Assembly (NCBI GenBank): GCA_016713405.1
Contig: JADJPF010000007.1
Span: 1-64,000, forward strand
Reading direction: 5' to 3'
Source of the DNA: Blastocatellia bacterium
GTDB taxonomy: Bacteria > Acidobacteriota > Blastocatellia > Chloracidobacteriales > JADJPF01
Length of the DNA: 64,000 bases
In this document: piece after piece, positions 42,507 to 51,593 of the stretch
Layout of the letters: every line of letters starts with the position of its first letter
Numbering within the stretch: position 1 is the stretch's first letter
Translations under genes and position numbers: made by a program
The notes under the pieces: model-generated
Told to the model about the DNA's origin: nothing
The model's database searches: none
What the model saw: only the letters and a program-made list of their open reading frames with translations

Positions 42507-43046
42507 TTATTTATCGCCATAACGATCAACAGAAAATCGACTCATTTTTACTGGCGTATCTGCTGAAATTCCAGCTTTATGATGTAGGGCTATTAATTGG
42601 GCTTCTGTTGTATCAATGCCTGGTAATGCTGGGAGCAAAACGGCTCTTTTACCGCCTATTGCTTCTATTAACAAACCATAAATTTGTACATCATGACCTC
42701 TTAGGTCTTCAATAGGTTCTAAAGGCGATAAAATATCAACAGAATAAGTTAAATTATCTAATTCTTCTAAAGTAACAGGCTTAAAACGATAATCTTGTGT
42801 TGCTGCTTCTACTGCATTACGAATAATTTCTTCAGCCACATTATTGCATACTGGAAATAAGGTTCCGATACATCCGCGTAAGTCACCTTGCTTTGTTTTT
42901 AATGAGACAAAACAACCTGCTTTAAGTTGCAAATAATTAGGTAAATTATCAGGTGCCTTTACTCTAATCTGATTTTTTAAATATGATTCTAGTGACATTT
43001 TAGCTAAAAAAATAGGTGTGATTGCTGTAGCATTTAGACTAGACAT
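42507..43046 (-). CDS. AMMECR1 domain protein (AmmeMemoRadiSam protein A type)
   Basis: A 179-residue AMMECR1-fold protein: LQLKAGCFVSLKTKQGDLRG, CIGTLFP (the invariant RGCIG), IIRNAVEAATQDYRF, LTYSVDILSPLEPI and the C-terminal region with GIDTTEAQL. The biochemical role is not settled; in bacteria it is linked to LigB/MEMO and radical-SAM partners. It shares one base with the upstream LigB-type gene (start 43046, that gene's last base 43046), so the two are coupled. The shell gene follows 148 nt downstream in the same direction. Confidence 0.85.
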   Translation of the reverse strand: MSSLNATAITPIFLAKMSLESYLKNQIRVKAPDNLPNYLQLKAGCFVSLKTKQGDLRGCIGTLFPVCNNVAEEIIRNAVEAATQDYRFKPVTLEELDNLTYSVDILSPLEPIEDLRGHDVQIYGLLIEAIGGKRAVLLPALPGIDTTEAQLIALHHKAGISADTPVKMSRFSVDRYGDK

Positions 43047-43855
43047 TAAGTAATTTTCTCCTTAAGGATTGCTGTCATATAACCAACACCAAAGGGACAT
43101 TCATAGGCAAGTAGTTTTGTTGAAAGATTTTCTTTTCCTGCCACACCAATTGCAACTAAAATAGAACGATAGCCGCATTCACCAGCCTTATGACGTAAAT
43201 TTTGATCAACATTAATAATTGATGATAAGTTTTTTTGCTTAATAGCTTCACAGATTTGTTTATCAAATAAGTGTGCTACAGGTTCAAAATGATAAGGCCC
43301 GTTTAATGATAAATAATGGCTAAGGTCAGCACTTGCAACAAAAGCAATTTTGCGTCCTAAGCTTTTAGCTGCCTGCTGGCAAGCTTCTCCAAATTGGATA
43401 TGTGATTCTATAGAAAGAGCAGAAAAACTTAATGCTAAAACTTGTCCTTGCCATCCAGCTTGCCATAAATAATACATTGGTACAAGTACACAATGATCTA
43501 GTAAATACTCATTAAAAAATGGGTTAAAAGGAATTTGGTTTTCTTTTGTAGTCTTATCTAACTCAGCTAAAAGCTCTAAGTCATTAGGGAAGCTTAAAGA
43601 AACTTGTTTACAACCAAATTGATGGAAATCACCTATTAAGGTTTTGTTACTAAAAGCTCCAAAAGCTTCAGAAGTTGCTGGAGAATGGGGAGAAATAATT
43701 ACTACAGTATCAGGATTTGTTCTTATAATTTGGCTAGCAAATTTATTTAAGGCATTAACAGAATCTTGCACTTGAGCAATTTTTTCTTTTCCTATTGCTG
43801 GTACAAGTAGCGGGGGATGTGGGGCAATACCAACAAAAACTACTTCGCCAGACAT
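43046..43855 (-). CDS. LigB/extradiol dioxygenase-type protein (AmmeMemoRadiSam protein B-like)
   Basis: A 269-residue protein of the class III extradiol ring-cleavage dioxygenase superfamily. Candidate metal ligands sit in VGIAPHPPLLVP (H near residue 12), VVIISPHSP and LDHCVLVPMYYL, and a conserved ASADLSHYLSLNGPYHFEP segment follows. Relatives in the AmmeMemoRadiSam context have unknown substrates, so catechol cleavage is not implied. GGAGGA stands just before the ATG. It is the first gene of the minus-strand run that leads to the AMMECR1, shell and aldehyde dehydrogenase genes. Confidence 0.82.
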   Translation of the reverse strand: MSGEVVFVGIAPHPPLLVPAIGKEKIAQVQDSVNALNKFASQIIRTNPDTVVIISPHSPATSEAFGAFSNKTLIGDFHQFGCKQVSLSFPNDLELLAELDKTTKENQIPFNPFFNEYLLDHCVLVPMYYLWQAGWQGQVLALSFSALSIESHIQFGEACQQAAKSLGRKIAFVASADLSHYLSLNGPYHFEPVAHLFDKQICEAIKQKNLSSIINVDQNLRHKAGECGYRSILVAIGVAGKENLSTKLLAYECPFGVGYMTAILKEKIT

Positions 43856-44235
43856 AAAATTTTATCCTCCTAAATTTAGTTAGTTGTAAAGATAAACGTA
43901 TATTTTATAATAATATACATCTTTTTACTAATTCACCTGGCTATTAATACAGGCTTATCAAATAAATACAGAAACTTGACAAAATAAGCTAATGATGTAA
44001 ACTATGGAAAATTCTCAAATTAAAAATCTATTGCTAGTATTTTTTACAGTTAGCAATTTTCCAAGCAACTGAAAATTAAAATTCTTTATCAAACCAAGTG
44101 TTTTTAAGAACTATATTTATTCTTGCTATCTACTTATCAAATACTAGTAATTTATGCTTCAGGCAAAACTTTATTTAATCCAAAAATTTTATTTTACTTA
44201 AAAGCCGAGTTTAGTCTTAGGAGGAGAAAATTTCA
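43856..44235. other. Divergent intergenic region, 380 bp
   Basis: No gene is seen. It must hold the promoters of the divergent LigB-type and secreted-protein genes. On the plus strand TTGACA (43976-43981) followed after 16 nt by TAAACT (43998-44003) is a possible promoter, which would give a leader of about 225 nt for the gene at 44236. The leader shows no riboswitch-like fold that I can name. The 3' end has a strong GGAGGAG ribosome binding site. Confidence 0.45.
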
Positions 44236-45246
44236 ATGAAGAAGTTAAACGCCCTACTAGCAACTGCCTGTTTGGTGGGTTCAGTATCTTTATATCCAAC
44301 TATTACCTTCGCAAAAACTAATATTTTTAGCTCTTTAACAAATATTCAAGAACAAGGTGATAAGCCAGATGCAGCTAGCGAAAAAAAGGCTTATGACGCT
44401 TACAATGCTGCTAATACAGAAAAAGACCCCAATAAGCGACTCTCTATGGTCAAAGAAGCACTACAACTTTATCCAAAAAGCCAATATGTTGTTTATTTTA
44501 AGCAATTAATAATAAAATCTCATGGAGAAAATTTTCAAGCTTGTATGGCTCCTGCAGGCTCAGAAAATATGGAAGGAGCGTTTAAGGTCGTAAATGAAGT
44601 ATCTACAGATCTACCAGACCTAGAGTTAAACTACTTATTAGCCTTGTCTGATCCCATCGCGCGTTTTGCAAAAAAATATGATACTACCTATGCTGAAAAA
44701 GGTGGTGCTGCTTTGAAAAAAACTATTGACTTAATTAAAGCTGATAAAAAACCTCAAGGTGTTAAAGACGAAGAATGGGCTAAGAAAAAGCCTGTAATTT
44801 TAGGAAGCTTATACCAAACTTTAGGTATTTTTGCTTGGAAAGCAGCTAAAAACGATGCAGATGCACTAAATATGTTTAAAGAGTCTGCTACACAAGATTG
44901 CTCTGATCCAGTTACTCATTACCTTATAGGTGAAATTAAACTTGCTACCTATAATGAATTAAGTAAAACATATGACGCATTAACTGATGAACAAAAAACT
45001 GGTGATGAAGGTAAAGCAGCTTTAGAAAAAATCAATGTTGTGGTTGACGAAATTTTAGATACTTATGGCAGAATGTTAGCAGTTTCAGAAGGCAAAGCTC
45101 CTTATGAGAAATTACGTACGGCTGTTAGTGGCTCAACAGAAAACTTCTGGAAATTCCGTCATGAACAATCAACAGACGGGTTACAAGACTTTTTAGCAAA
45201 GTTTAAATCAGAGTGTCCTGCATCTACTGCTGCTCCATCAAATTAA
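44236..45246 (+). CDS. Secreted TPR-like protein of unknown function
   Basis: A 336-residue protein with a signal peptide (MKKLNALLATACLVGSVSLY ... FAK). The mature part is helical with weak tetratricopeptide-like periodicity (KKAYDAYNAANTEKDPNKRL, SMVKEALQLYPKSQYVVYFK, ILGSLYQTLGIFAWKAAKND ADALNMFKES-type). Such proteins bind partners in the periplasm. I do not recognise a specific family. GGAGGAG before the ATG predicts high translation, and a strong terminator follows, so it is an independent, probably abundant protein. Confidence 0.75.
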   Translation: MKKLNALLATACLVGSVSLYPTITFAKTNIFSSLTNIQEQGDKPDAASEKKAYDAYNAANTEKDPNKRLSMVKEALQLYPKSQYVVYFKQLIIKSHGENFQACMAPAGSENMEGAFKVVNEVSTDLPDLELNYLLALSDPIARFAKKYDTTYAEKGGAALKKTIDLIKADKKPQGVKDEEWAKKKPVILGSLYQTLGIFAWKAAKNDADALNMFKESATQDCSDPVTHYLIGEIKLATYNELSKTYDALTDEQKTGDEGKAALEKINVVVDEILDTYGRMLAVSEGKAPYEKLRTAVSGSTENFWKFRHEQSTDGLQDFLAKFKSECPASTAAPSN

Positions 45247-45273
45247 TTTAGTAACTATTATTGTGCAAGTAAA

Positions 45274-45304
45274 AAACCAGCATTTTAATGATGCTGGTTT
45301 TTTT
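45274..45304 (+). terminator. Terminator after the secreted TPR-like gene
   Basis: AAACCAGCAT (45274-45283) pairs with ATGCTGGTTT (45291-45300), loop 7 nt, and the T-run continues to 45304. A classical rho-independent terminator 28 nt after the stop codon. Confidence 0.87.
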
Positions 45305-45399
45305 GTCTTAACTGCAAATAAGCACTTGGTTTTTTGTCCAAAGTAAGCTAATAATAGTTAAAACTTAATCAAATATTTTGCCTTTTGTTATCTTGCTTA

Positions 45400-46125
45400 A
45401 TGGAAAAAAAAAGTAAACTTACTAGTTTAACAGAACTAGAAAAGCGCGTTGCTTATGAATTTAACAGTCCTGAGATTTTAGAACGTGCGCTTACTCACCG
45501 TTCATATGCTAATGAACACTCAACAGAAGATGCTAAACATAATGAAGCTTTGGAATTTCTAGGAGATTCTGTATTAGGTTTTATTGTTAGCTTTTGGATT
45601 TTTGAGCAGTTTCCACAATTAGATGAAGGTAGATTATCAAAAATCAAGGCTTATTTAGTAAGTTCACGTACTTTAGCACGTCGAGCCGAAGCTTTAGGGC
45701 TAGGTCAATTTTTACGCCTAAACCGAGGTGAAGAAAAAACAGGCGGACGTTTTAAGAGAACTCTTTTAGCTGATGCTTATGAAGCTATTATTGCAGCTAT
45801 TTTTTTAGATGGTGGTTTAACGGCTGCTAATAGTTTTGTTCGTAGAGAGCTTTATCATGACTTAAAGAAACTAGATATTGACGATCTTTCAGCAACCGAT
45901 TATAAATCTGCTTTGCAAGAATACTTACAAGCAATGAACTTACCTGGCCCGGAATACGTTGTCGTCGATACATTTGGCCCTGAGCATGAAAGAATATTTC
46001 AAATAGAACTTCGTCTTGGTCAGGAATGTGTTGCTAAAGGAACAGGGCCTGCAATAAAAGCTGCACATCAACAAGCAGCACGAGAAGCATTAACTAAATT
46101 AAAACTTATTAAACTAATTAATTAA
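45400..46125 (+). CDS. rnc: Ribonuclease III
   Basis: About 241 residues. It cleaves double-stranded RNA in rRNA maturation and mRNA decay. The catalytic domain carries ERALTHRSYANEHS and the signature HNEALEFLGDSVLGF, with the second acidic cluster in LLADAYEAIIAAIFLDGG. A double-stranded-RNA-binding domain follows (DYKSALQEYLQAMNLPGPEY ... AAHQQAAREALTKL). The ATG at 45400 (MEKKSKLTS) is preferred over the TTG at 45385, although neither has a strong ribosome binding site. It is followed 20 nt later by lepB, a frequent bacterial pairing. Confidence 0.95.
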   Translation: MEKKSKLTSLTELEKRVAYEFNSPEILERALTHRSYANEHSTEDAKHNEALEFLGDSVLGFIVSFWIFEQFPQLDEGRLSKIKAYLVSSRTLARRAEALGLGQFLRLNRGEEKTGGRFKRTLLADAYEAIIAAIFLDGGLTAANSFVRRELYHDLKKLDIDDLSATDYKSALQEYLQAMNLPGPEYVVVDTFGPEHERIFQIELRLGQECVAKGTGPAIKAAHQQAAREALTKLKLIKLIN

Positions 46126-46145
46126 TAAATATAAGGATTAAAACA

Positions 46146-46991
46146 ATGTCAACTGTGGAAGAAAAACCATTAGAACCACAAACCCAACCAATAACTACCA
46201 CTCCTAAAGATGAAAATTCTTCCCAAAATGCAATAAAAAAAGGATTTTTTCGAGATACTTTTGAATCGCTACTTGTTACAGTCATTATGGCTCTGTTTGG
46301 CATGACTTTTATTGTACAGGCCGTAAAAGTGCCTACTGGATCAATGCTTAATACAATTTTAGTAGGAGATCACTTACTAGTAAATAAATTTGTTTTTGGT
46401 CAAGATGGTTTAATGTTGGATAAATTTACTCCACATCGTCAAATTAAACGAGGGGATGTAATAGTTTTTAAGTACCCTAATGATCCAGCTACAAATTATG
46501 TTAAACGTGTTATAGGTTTACCTGGAGAAACTATTGAAATAAAAGGCAATAGCGTTTTTATTAATGGTAAAGAACTGCCAGAACAGTTTGTTTTAGCTAA
46601 GCAACCCTTTGATGATTCTAATGCTCCATTAGAAATTCTTGGACAAGATGAGCCTAAACCAGACTCTGCTTATAAGGTATATTACTCAAGTGATGAGAAT
46701 GAAGTAGAGCCAGATATAGAAAAAGTTTCAGCAGGACAAAAATTTGCTGTTGGCGCACCATTTCAAATCCCACCCGACCATTATTTTGCGATGGGAGATA
46801 ATCGAGATAATAGTCAAGATAGTAGATATTGGGGTACTGTTCCAAGAAACTATATAGTTGGACGTGCATGGATTGTTTATTATTCTGTTAATTTAGCTAA
46901 AGATGAAGAAGGAAGCACCACTTCAGGCAATTTATTAAATGATCTATTTACTCGTATTAGATGGAATAGAACTGGTACTTTGATTAAGTAA
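46146..46991 (+). CDS. lepB: Signal peptidase I
   Basis: A 281-residue type I signal peptidase that removes signal peptides from exported proteins at the outer face of the inner membrane. One membrane helix (about 40-60, LLVTVIMALFGMTFIVQAV) precedes the catalytic serine S66 in VPTGSMLNT. The general base is K120 in NYVKRVIGLPGETIEI, and MGDNRDNSQDSRYWG near the C-terminus is the family's box E. A proline-rich cytoplasmic N-terminus (about 30 residues) is somewhat long. RBS-like AAGGATTAAAACA precedes the ATG. It is co-transcribed with rnc. Confidence 0.95.
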   Translation: MSTVEEKPLEPQTQPITTTPKDENSSQNAIKKGFFRDTFESLLVTVIMALFGMTFIVQAVKVPTGSMLNTILVGDHLLVNKFVFGQDGLMLDKFTPHRQIKRGDVIVFKYPNDPATNYVKRVIGLPGETIEIKGNSVFINGKELPEQFVLAKQPFDDSNAPLEILGQDEPKPDSAYKVYYSSDENEVEPDIEKVSAGQKFAVGAPFQIPPDHYFAMGDNRDNSQDSRYWGTVPRNYIVGRAWIVYYSVNLAKDEEGSTTSGNLLNDLFTRIRWNRTGTLIK

Positions 46992-47094
46992 TATTGCTGC
47001 TGTAAAATTTACTTTAGCTATCATATTAGCTTGATATATCCTGTTTTAGGATTACTTGCCGTTTTATTTCACTAAATTAAATACTTGCCATTAG

Positions 47095-47796
47095 TTATAC
47101 TGGTTGTCCAACATTGATTTTTTTAGCTGTTGTATAAGCATCATAAACTGACCAGATGGAGATTATCCAACCTAATAGAAAACCCCATAGCACAATACAA
47201 GAGCCTAACATTAGTAAGCCTTTAACTATTTGACCATTATAAACTTGTCCTGCACCTGTTAATAAAACACTTAGTAGCAGCGACACAGCGGGGTTTTTCT
47301 TTTCCTGATAAATATTAGCAGGATGAACATTATTAATTACAAATACTTGTTGTCCTGGATTATTTTGGTTATTTTGGTTATTTTGCCAATGTTCTGAAAG
47401 TCCTGGTTGAGGAGGAGGTAAATAACTTTGTTGAGGGTAATTAGGATAACTAATAGGTTGTTGATAAATAGGCTGTTGGTAAATAGGTTGTTGATAAATA
47501 GGCTGTTGATAAATAGGCTGTTGATGAGGATGGTTTTGCCAAGGCAAATTATTTTGTTGTGGATGTTGGTGAAAAACTTCGTTTTGTTGTGGGTAATTTT
47601 GCCATGGTTGCTCTCTATTTTCCTGTCTATAGTTTTGTTGTGCAGATGGGTTATTTTGGTAAAAATTAGAGGCACTGAAAGAATTAAAATCATTAATAGC
47701 CGGCATTGAACCATTAGTTAATACTGCTCCACAACTTGAGCAAATTGTATCTACTACACTTCCAATTAGTCCACATTGTCTACAGCTTAATGACAT
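47095..47796 (-). CDS. Zinc-ribbon/Gln-rich linker/TM2-type membrane protein
   Basis: A 233-residue protein in three parts. Residues 1-28 form a zinc ribbon with two CxxC pairs (CRQCG and CSSCG). Residues 35-145 are a low-complexity Q/N/P-rich linker with IYQQP repeated about five times (around 92-115) and several QQNN runs. The last 65 residues hold two membrane helices (VSLLLSVLLTGAGQVYNGQI and the LIVLWGF-type second helix), as in TM2-domain proteins with the GxGQ-YNG turn. Function unknown. GGGGGA lies before the ATG. It follows lepB in the convergent direction. Confidence 0.8.
   Translation of the reverse strand: MSLSCRQCGLIGSVVDTICSSCGAVLTNGSMPAINDFNSFSASNFYQNNPSAQQNYRQENREQPWQNYPQQNEVFHQHPQQNNLPWQNHPHQQPIYQQPIYQQPIYQQPIYQQPISYPNYPQQSYLPPPQPGLSEHWQNNQNNQNNPGQQVFVINNVHPANIYQEKKNPAVSLLLSVLLTGAGQVYNGQIVKGLLMLGSCIVLWGFLLGWIISIWSVYDAYTTAKKINVGQPV
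47451..47526 (-). repeat. 15-nt tandem repeat encoding IYQQP
   Basis: About five copies of a 15-nt unit (TTGATAAATAGGCTG on the plus strand, with small variants) encode the pentapeptide IYQQP in the linker of the zinc-ribbon protein. Such a repeat can change copy number by slippage without changing frame. Confidence 0.85.
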
Positions 47797-47818
47797 AATG
47801 TCCCCCTAAAAACTATTT

Positions 47819-48943
47819 TTATTCATCCACTTGATCTATTTTTTCAACACCAATTTCTTCAAAAATACAGCGTTTAACTTGAGAGTCATAAACTTTCCAC
47901 TTCATTTTCATAAAATCTTCATCAAAGTTACCTGAAAGAAAGCCTATGGGGATTTCAAACCCACCTGCTTCATATTTTCCGCCGCCATAGTAATTTCCTT
48001 GCCAATCTTTACCAAAAGCGTTTTTTAAGAATGTATCTGGATTTAATGTAACTTTAGATGTCCGAAGACTACCAATAATTACTTCTCTTTCCCCATCTTT
48101 TCCAACAATTCCATAAACTACGGCTGTGTGAATATTTTCTTCTGTTAATAGAAAGTCTGCGGTTTGTGGAATTGCATCTCTATCTTCATAGCGTAAAAAT
48201 CCAATTCCAGCAATTGAAAAGTTATGTCTTATCATCCGGTTTTCTAGAGCGGCTCGAATAACATCAATAACTCTGCGAGAGCGTTTGACACTTAAAATTT
48301 CTGACAATATAGATTGCTCCACATAATTACTTAAGAAAGCAGCAGCAAGAAAATCTTTTTCTTTTGCCCTAATCAATCCTGCTGTTTCACTACGTAAACC
48401 ATGCATTAGGGCTGTTGCTAGTTTAATATGTTGAGGATTAGATTTATCTAAATTAAGTAATTTATCTTTTATATATTCTGTATAAATTGTAGCTGTAGCA
48501 TTAATTTTACGAATATCAGTAAATTTAGCTTCAATAACTGCTTGTTTTTCATGGTGATCAACAATAATTAGCGGCTTGATTCCAATATCACGTAATTTAC
48601 TAGTAAGAGTTGTTGTAGTGCCTTGATTGTCAATAAATACTGAGTGCTTATAAACTGATAAATCCATGTGAGTATGGTAGCGAGTTAAATCAATATCTAG
48701 GAGTCTTACTAGTGCTAAATTTTCTTGATGAGAAATTAGCCCATCATAAACAATATCTGTAGTAATACCAAATTCTGCCGAAATCATTTGATGAGCAATA
48801 GCACCAGAAATCGCATCAGGGTCAGGAAAATTTTGTATTGCAATTATGTGCCGTTCACCGCGATGTTCTTCTAACAAAGCTTTTAATTCTTCACTTTTAG
48901 AAAGCATAACCCTTTCTTGTATTTCAGCTTTTTCTTTTGCCAT
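47819..48943 (-). CDS. DHH family phosphoesterase (nanoRNase/pAp-phosphatase-like)
   Basis: A 374-residue protein of the DHH/DHHA1 superfamily, which includes RecJ, NrnA and PAP phosphatases. Metal-binding motifs are NFPDPDAISGAIAHQM, FIDNQGTTTT, IIVDHHEKQAV and a fourth in ALMHGLRSET. The C-terminal DHHA1 domain has NYYGGGKYEAGGFEIPIGFL, where the usual GGGHxxAAG becomes GGGKYEAGG. Members hydrolyse short oligonucleotides, cyclic dinucleotides or pAp; the family alone does not tell which. The variant DHHA1 motif hints at an atypical substrate. It is expressed alone on the minus strand. Confidence 0.88.
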   Translation of the reverse strand: MAKEKAEIQERVMLSKSEELKALLEEHRGERHIIAIQNFPDPDAISGAIAHQMISAEFGITTDIVYDGLISHQENLALVRLLDIDLTRYHTHMDLSVYKHSVFIDNQGTTTTLTSKLRDIGIKPLIIVDHHEKQAVIEAKFTDIRKINATATIYTEYIKDKLLNLDKSNPQHIKLATALMHGLRSETAGLIRAKEKDFLAAAFLSNYVEQSILSEILSVKRSRRVIDVIRAALENRMIRHNFSIAGIGFLRYEDRDAIPQTADFLLTEENIHTAVVYGIVGKDGEREVIIGSLRTSKVTLNPDTFLKNAFGKDWQGNYYGGGKYEAGGFEIPIGFLSGNFDEDFMKMKWKVYDSQVKRCIFEEIGVEKIDQVDE

Positions 48944-49165
48944 ATATTTTTGCCTTAAACATTTTGTAAACTCTACCCAAAGATTATACTTAATTTATTG
49001 TTTTTCAAAGTGATTTAGTTGCTAAATTAAAGCTATTTGGAATAGATTGAAATTAATTATACTTTTATAATTTTTAGGGAGAAATTTTGGTAATTTAATT
49101 GATTTAGTTCGTTAAAGTAGCATCTCAACCATTAACAAAAGTTTTACTTATGTAAGGTTTAATTT

Positions 49166-51412
49166 ATGAAAAAATTCAGTTCTAAATTGTTTAGTTATTT
49201 TTTTTGTCAAACCATATTAATCTTAAGCCTACTTTTTACAGCTTTTTCTCTACCAGTTTTAGCACAAGTACAACAATCTCAGCATTCTGAAGCTGAATTA
49301 GTGTCAGAAGTAGAATCCATTCAACCAGGACAACCTTTTTGGGTAGCTCTACGCTTAAAAGCTGAAGAGCATTGGCATACTTACTGGCAAAACCCTGGCG
49401 ATTCAGGGTTAGCAACTTCAATTAAATGGGAACTACCAACAGGTTTTTCAGCAGATCCTATTCTATGGCCCTATCCAGAAAGAATAGATGTCCCACCTCT
49501 TACAAGTTTTGGTTATGATGGGGAAGTTTTTTTACTTGTAAAAATTACCCCTCCTTCAACCATCTCTGGAAGTAATGTTAAATTAGTTGGCAATTCTAAA
49601 TGGTTGATTTGTAAAGAATTATGCTTACCTGCTGGAGCAAAAGTAGAATTAAGCTTACCTGTCAAAAATGAACCCCCAAAACTAAATACTAAATGGTCAC
49701 AAGCCTTTGCTGATACTCGAACTAAACACCCAATAACTTCTAATGAATGGCAGTTTAGCGCGGCTACTAACAAAGATGAAATCTTAATTAAAGTTGTTCC
49801 ACCAGTAAATTTTAAGGATGAAATAACTAAGTTAGCATTTTTTCCACTTGAAGGAGAGGTAATTCAAAACGCTGGAAGTCAAAATTTACAAAAAACAGGT
49901 AATGACTATACCTTAACCATTAAACGCGCACCAGAAATTACAGAAGTTCCTAAAGAATTAAAAGGGGTACTGGTTTCTTCTACTTCTTGGAAAACAGGTG
50001 GTAAGGAAAAAGCTGTATCTATTAATGTTGCAGTTGCAGGAGATATTGCTGTACTAGGTAATATTAGTAGCACTGATAGCAGTAGCAATAATATGACTAC
50101 TGTTACAAATAATCCAAATAAGCTTTCTAGTATTTGGTTAGCAGTTGTATTTTCATTTGTAGGTGGATTAATCCTTAATCTAATGCCTTGTGTCTTACCA
50201 GTTTTATCAATCAAAGTTTTAGGTTTTGTTAAACAAGCTGAAGAAGATAAAAGTAAAACTTGGCAACATGGAGTTGTTTTTACTCTAGGTGTATTAATTT
50301 CTTTTTGGGTATTAGGTGGATCCTTGATGTTGCTACGTGCTGGAGGTGAAAAATTAGGATGGGGTTTTCAACTTCAATCACCAGTATTTTTAGTTTGTTT
50401 AGCAACATTATTTTTCCTTTTTGGACTTAACCTTTTTGGAGTTTTTGAAGTTGGCACATCTTTAATGGGTGTTGGTCAAGGTGCTATGGGAAAATCTGGT
50501 TTTTTTGGCTCTTTTGCTAGCGGAGTTTTAGCTACTTTAGTTGCTACACCTTGCACCGCGCCTTTTATGGGTTCTGCCTTAGGTTTTGCTATAACTCAAC
50601 CTATTTGGGCTTCTATGTTGATTTTCTCTGCGGTTGGAATAGGGATGGCTTTTCCTTATGTTCTCCTTGCTTCTATCCCTTCGCTTCTAAAATTCGTTCC
50701 CAAACCAGGTCTTTGGATGGAAACATTTAAACAATTTATGGGCTTTTTACTCATGGCTACAGTAGTTTGGTTAATTCGGGTTTTAGGTCTTCAAGCGGGT
50801 GTAGATGTAGTTGTTACATTACTACTTGCTTTTGTAGTAATGGGTGTAGGTGTTTGGGTTTTAGGACGTTGGGGAAACTTAATGAATGCTAATCGAACTC
50901 GTCGGATTGCTCAAGCTGTTATGCTTATTTTAGTTGCTAGTAGTCTAACTTTTGCTATTTCTACTGCAAAAAATGAAGCCGTTAGCCCTCAACAAAGCCA
51001 AGGTCTTCCTAGCCCTGATGGCATTGCCTGGCAAGCTTTCTCTCCTAAATTAATTGATGATTTACGCGCTCAAGGTAAACCAATATTTTTAGATTTTACT
51101 GCTGCATGGTGTTTAAGCTGTAAAGTTAATGAAAAAGTTACCTTTAGTAGCCAAGCAGTAAAAGACGAGATTGTTAAACAAGGAATTATTCCTGTAAAAG
51201 CTGATTGGACTTCTAGAGATGAAAATATTACTCAAATGTTAGAAAAATTTGGTCGTAGTGGAGTTCCTTTATATGTGCTGTACAATCCAAAGGAAAAAGA
51301 CCCAGTTATTTTGCCTGAAGTAATTACTCCAGACATTGTGCTAACAGAATTTAAGAAACTATCAACAGAAAAATCTGCAATTACTACTACTAGCAATGTT
51401 GCTAGTAACTAA
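49166..51412 (+). CDS. DsbD-like thiol:disulfide interchange protein
   Basis: A 748-residue membrane protein that carries electrons from cytosolic thioredoxin to the periplasm. A signal peptide (residues 1-33) is followed by a periplasmic DsbD-alpha-like domain (about 35-300) resembling ScsB/DsbD, with CKELC at about residues 152-156. The transmembrane part (about 325-600, eight helices) has the redox-active pair C342 in LMPCVLPVL and C463 in ATPCTAPFMG. The C-terminal thioredoxin-like domain has C649-LS-C652 in AAWCLSCKVNE. All three modules and their cysteines are intact. It supports reduction of periplasmic disulfides and cytochrome maturation. It stands alone; no dsbC gene is adjacent. 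Confidence 0.9.
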   Translation: MKKFSSKLFSYFFCQTILILSLLFTAFSLPVLAQVQQSQHSEAELVSEVESIQPGQPFWVALRLKAEEHWHTYWQNPGDSGLATSIKWELPTGFSADPILWPYPERIDVPPLTSFGYDGEVFLLVKITPPSTISGSNVKLVGNSKWLICKELCLPAGAKVELSLPVKNEPPKLNTKWSQAFADTRTKHPITSNEWQFSAATNKDEILIKVVPPVNFKDEITKLAFFPLEGEVIQNAGSQNLQKTGNDYTLTIKRAPEITEVPKELKGVLVSSTSWKTGGKEKAVSINVAVAGDIAVLGNISSTDSSSNNMTTVTNNPNKLSSIWLAVVFSFVGGLILNLMPCVLPVLSIKVLGFVKQAEEDKSKTWQHGVVFTLGVLISFWVLGGSLMLLRAGGEKLGWGFQLQSPVFLVCLATLFFLFGLNLFGVFEVGTSLMGVGQGAMGKSGFFGSFASGVLATLVATPCTAPFMGSALGFAITQPIWASMLIFSAVGIGMAFPYVLLASIPSLLKFVPKPGLWMETFKQFMGFLLMATVVWLIRVLGLQAGVDVVVTLLLAFVVMGVGVWVLGRWGNLMNANRTRRIAQAVMLILVASSLTFAISTAKNEAVSPQQSQGLPSPDGIAWQAFSPKLIDDLRAQGKPIFLDFTAAWCLSCKVNEKVTFSSQAVKDEIVKQGIIPVKADWTSRDENITQMLEKFGRSGVPLYVLYNPKEKDPVILPEVITPDIVLTEFKKLSTEKSAITTTSNVASN

Positions 51413-51475
51413 TTTTAATCAAGGGTTAATAAACTTTTTCTATAGGTGGCTAAATGCAGGTATTTGTAGTCTTTT

Positions 51476-51493
51476 TTTTAACATATGTTAAAA
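51476..51493. promoter_or_regulatory. 18-bp perfect palindrome upstream of the ferredoxin gene
   Basis: TTTTAACATATGTTAAAA is perfectly self-complementary without a spacer. It lies about 64 nt after the DsbD-like stop and 101 nt before the ferredoxin ATG. A dimeric repressor site is the simplest reading. The T8 run on its left might also help terminate the upstream transcript, but there is no loop, so a hairpin is unlikely. Confidence 0.4.
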
Positions 51494-51593
51494 TGCCTGT
51501 GCAATTTGCTTCCTACAAAAGCAAATAACTCAACAATTTTAATGCTAAACAAAAGGACGAAGCATTAAGTGCTGAAAATAAGGAGAGCGGATC

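Noticed and set aside
47428..47709. Plus-strand ORF of 93 residues with repeated NRLLI units
   Set aside because: It is the antisense shadow of the IYQQP repeat in the zinc-ribbon protein, which has a zinc motif, membrane helices and a ribosome binding site.
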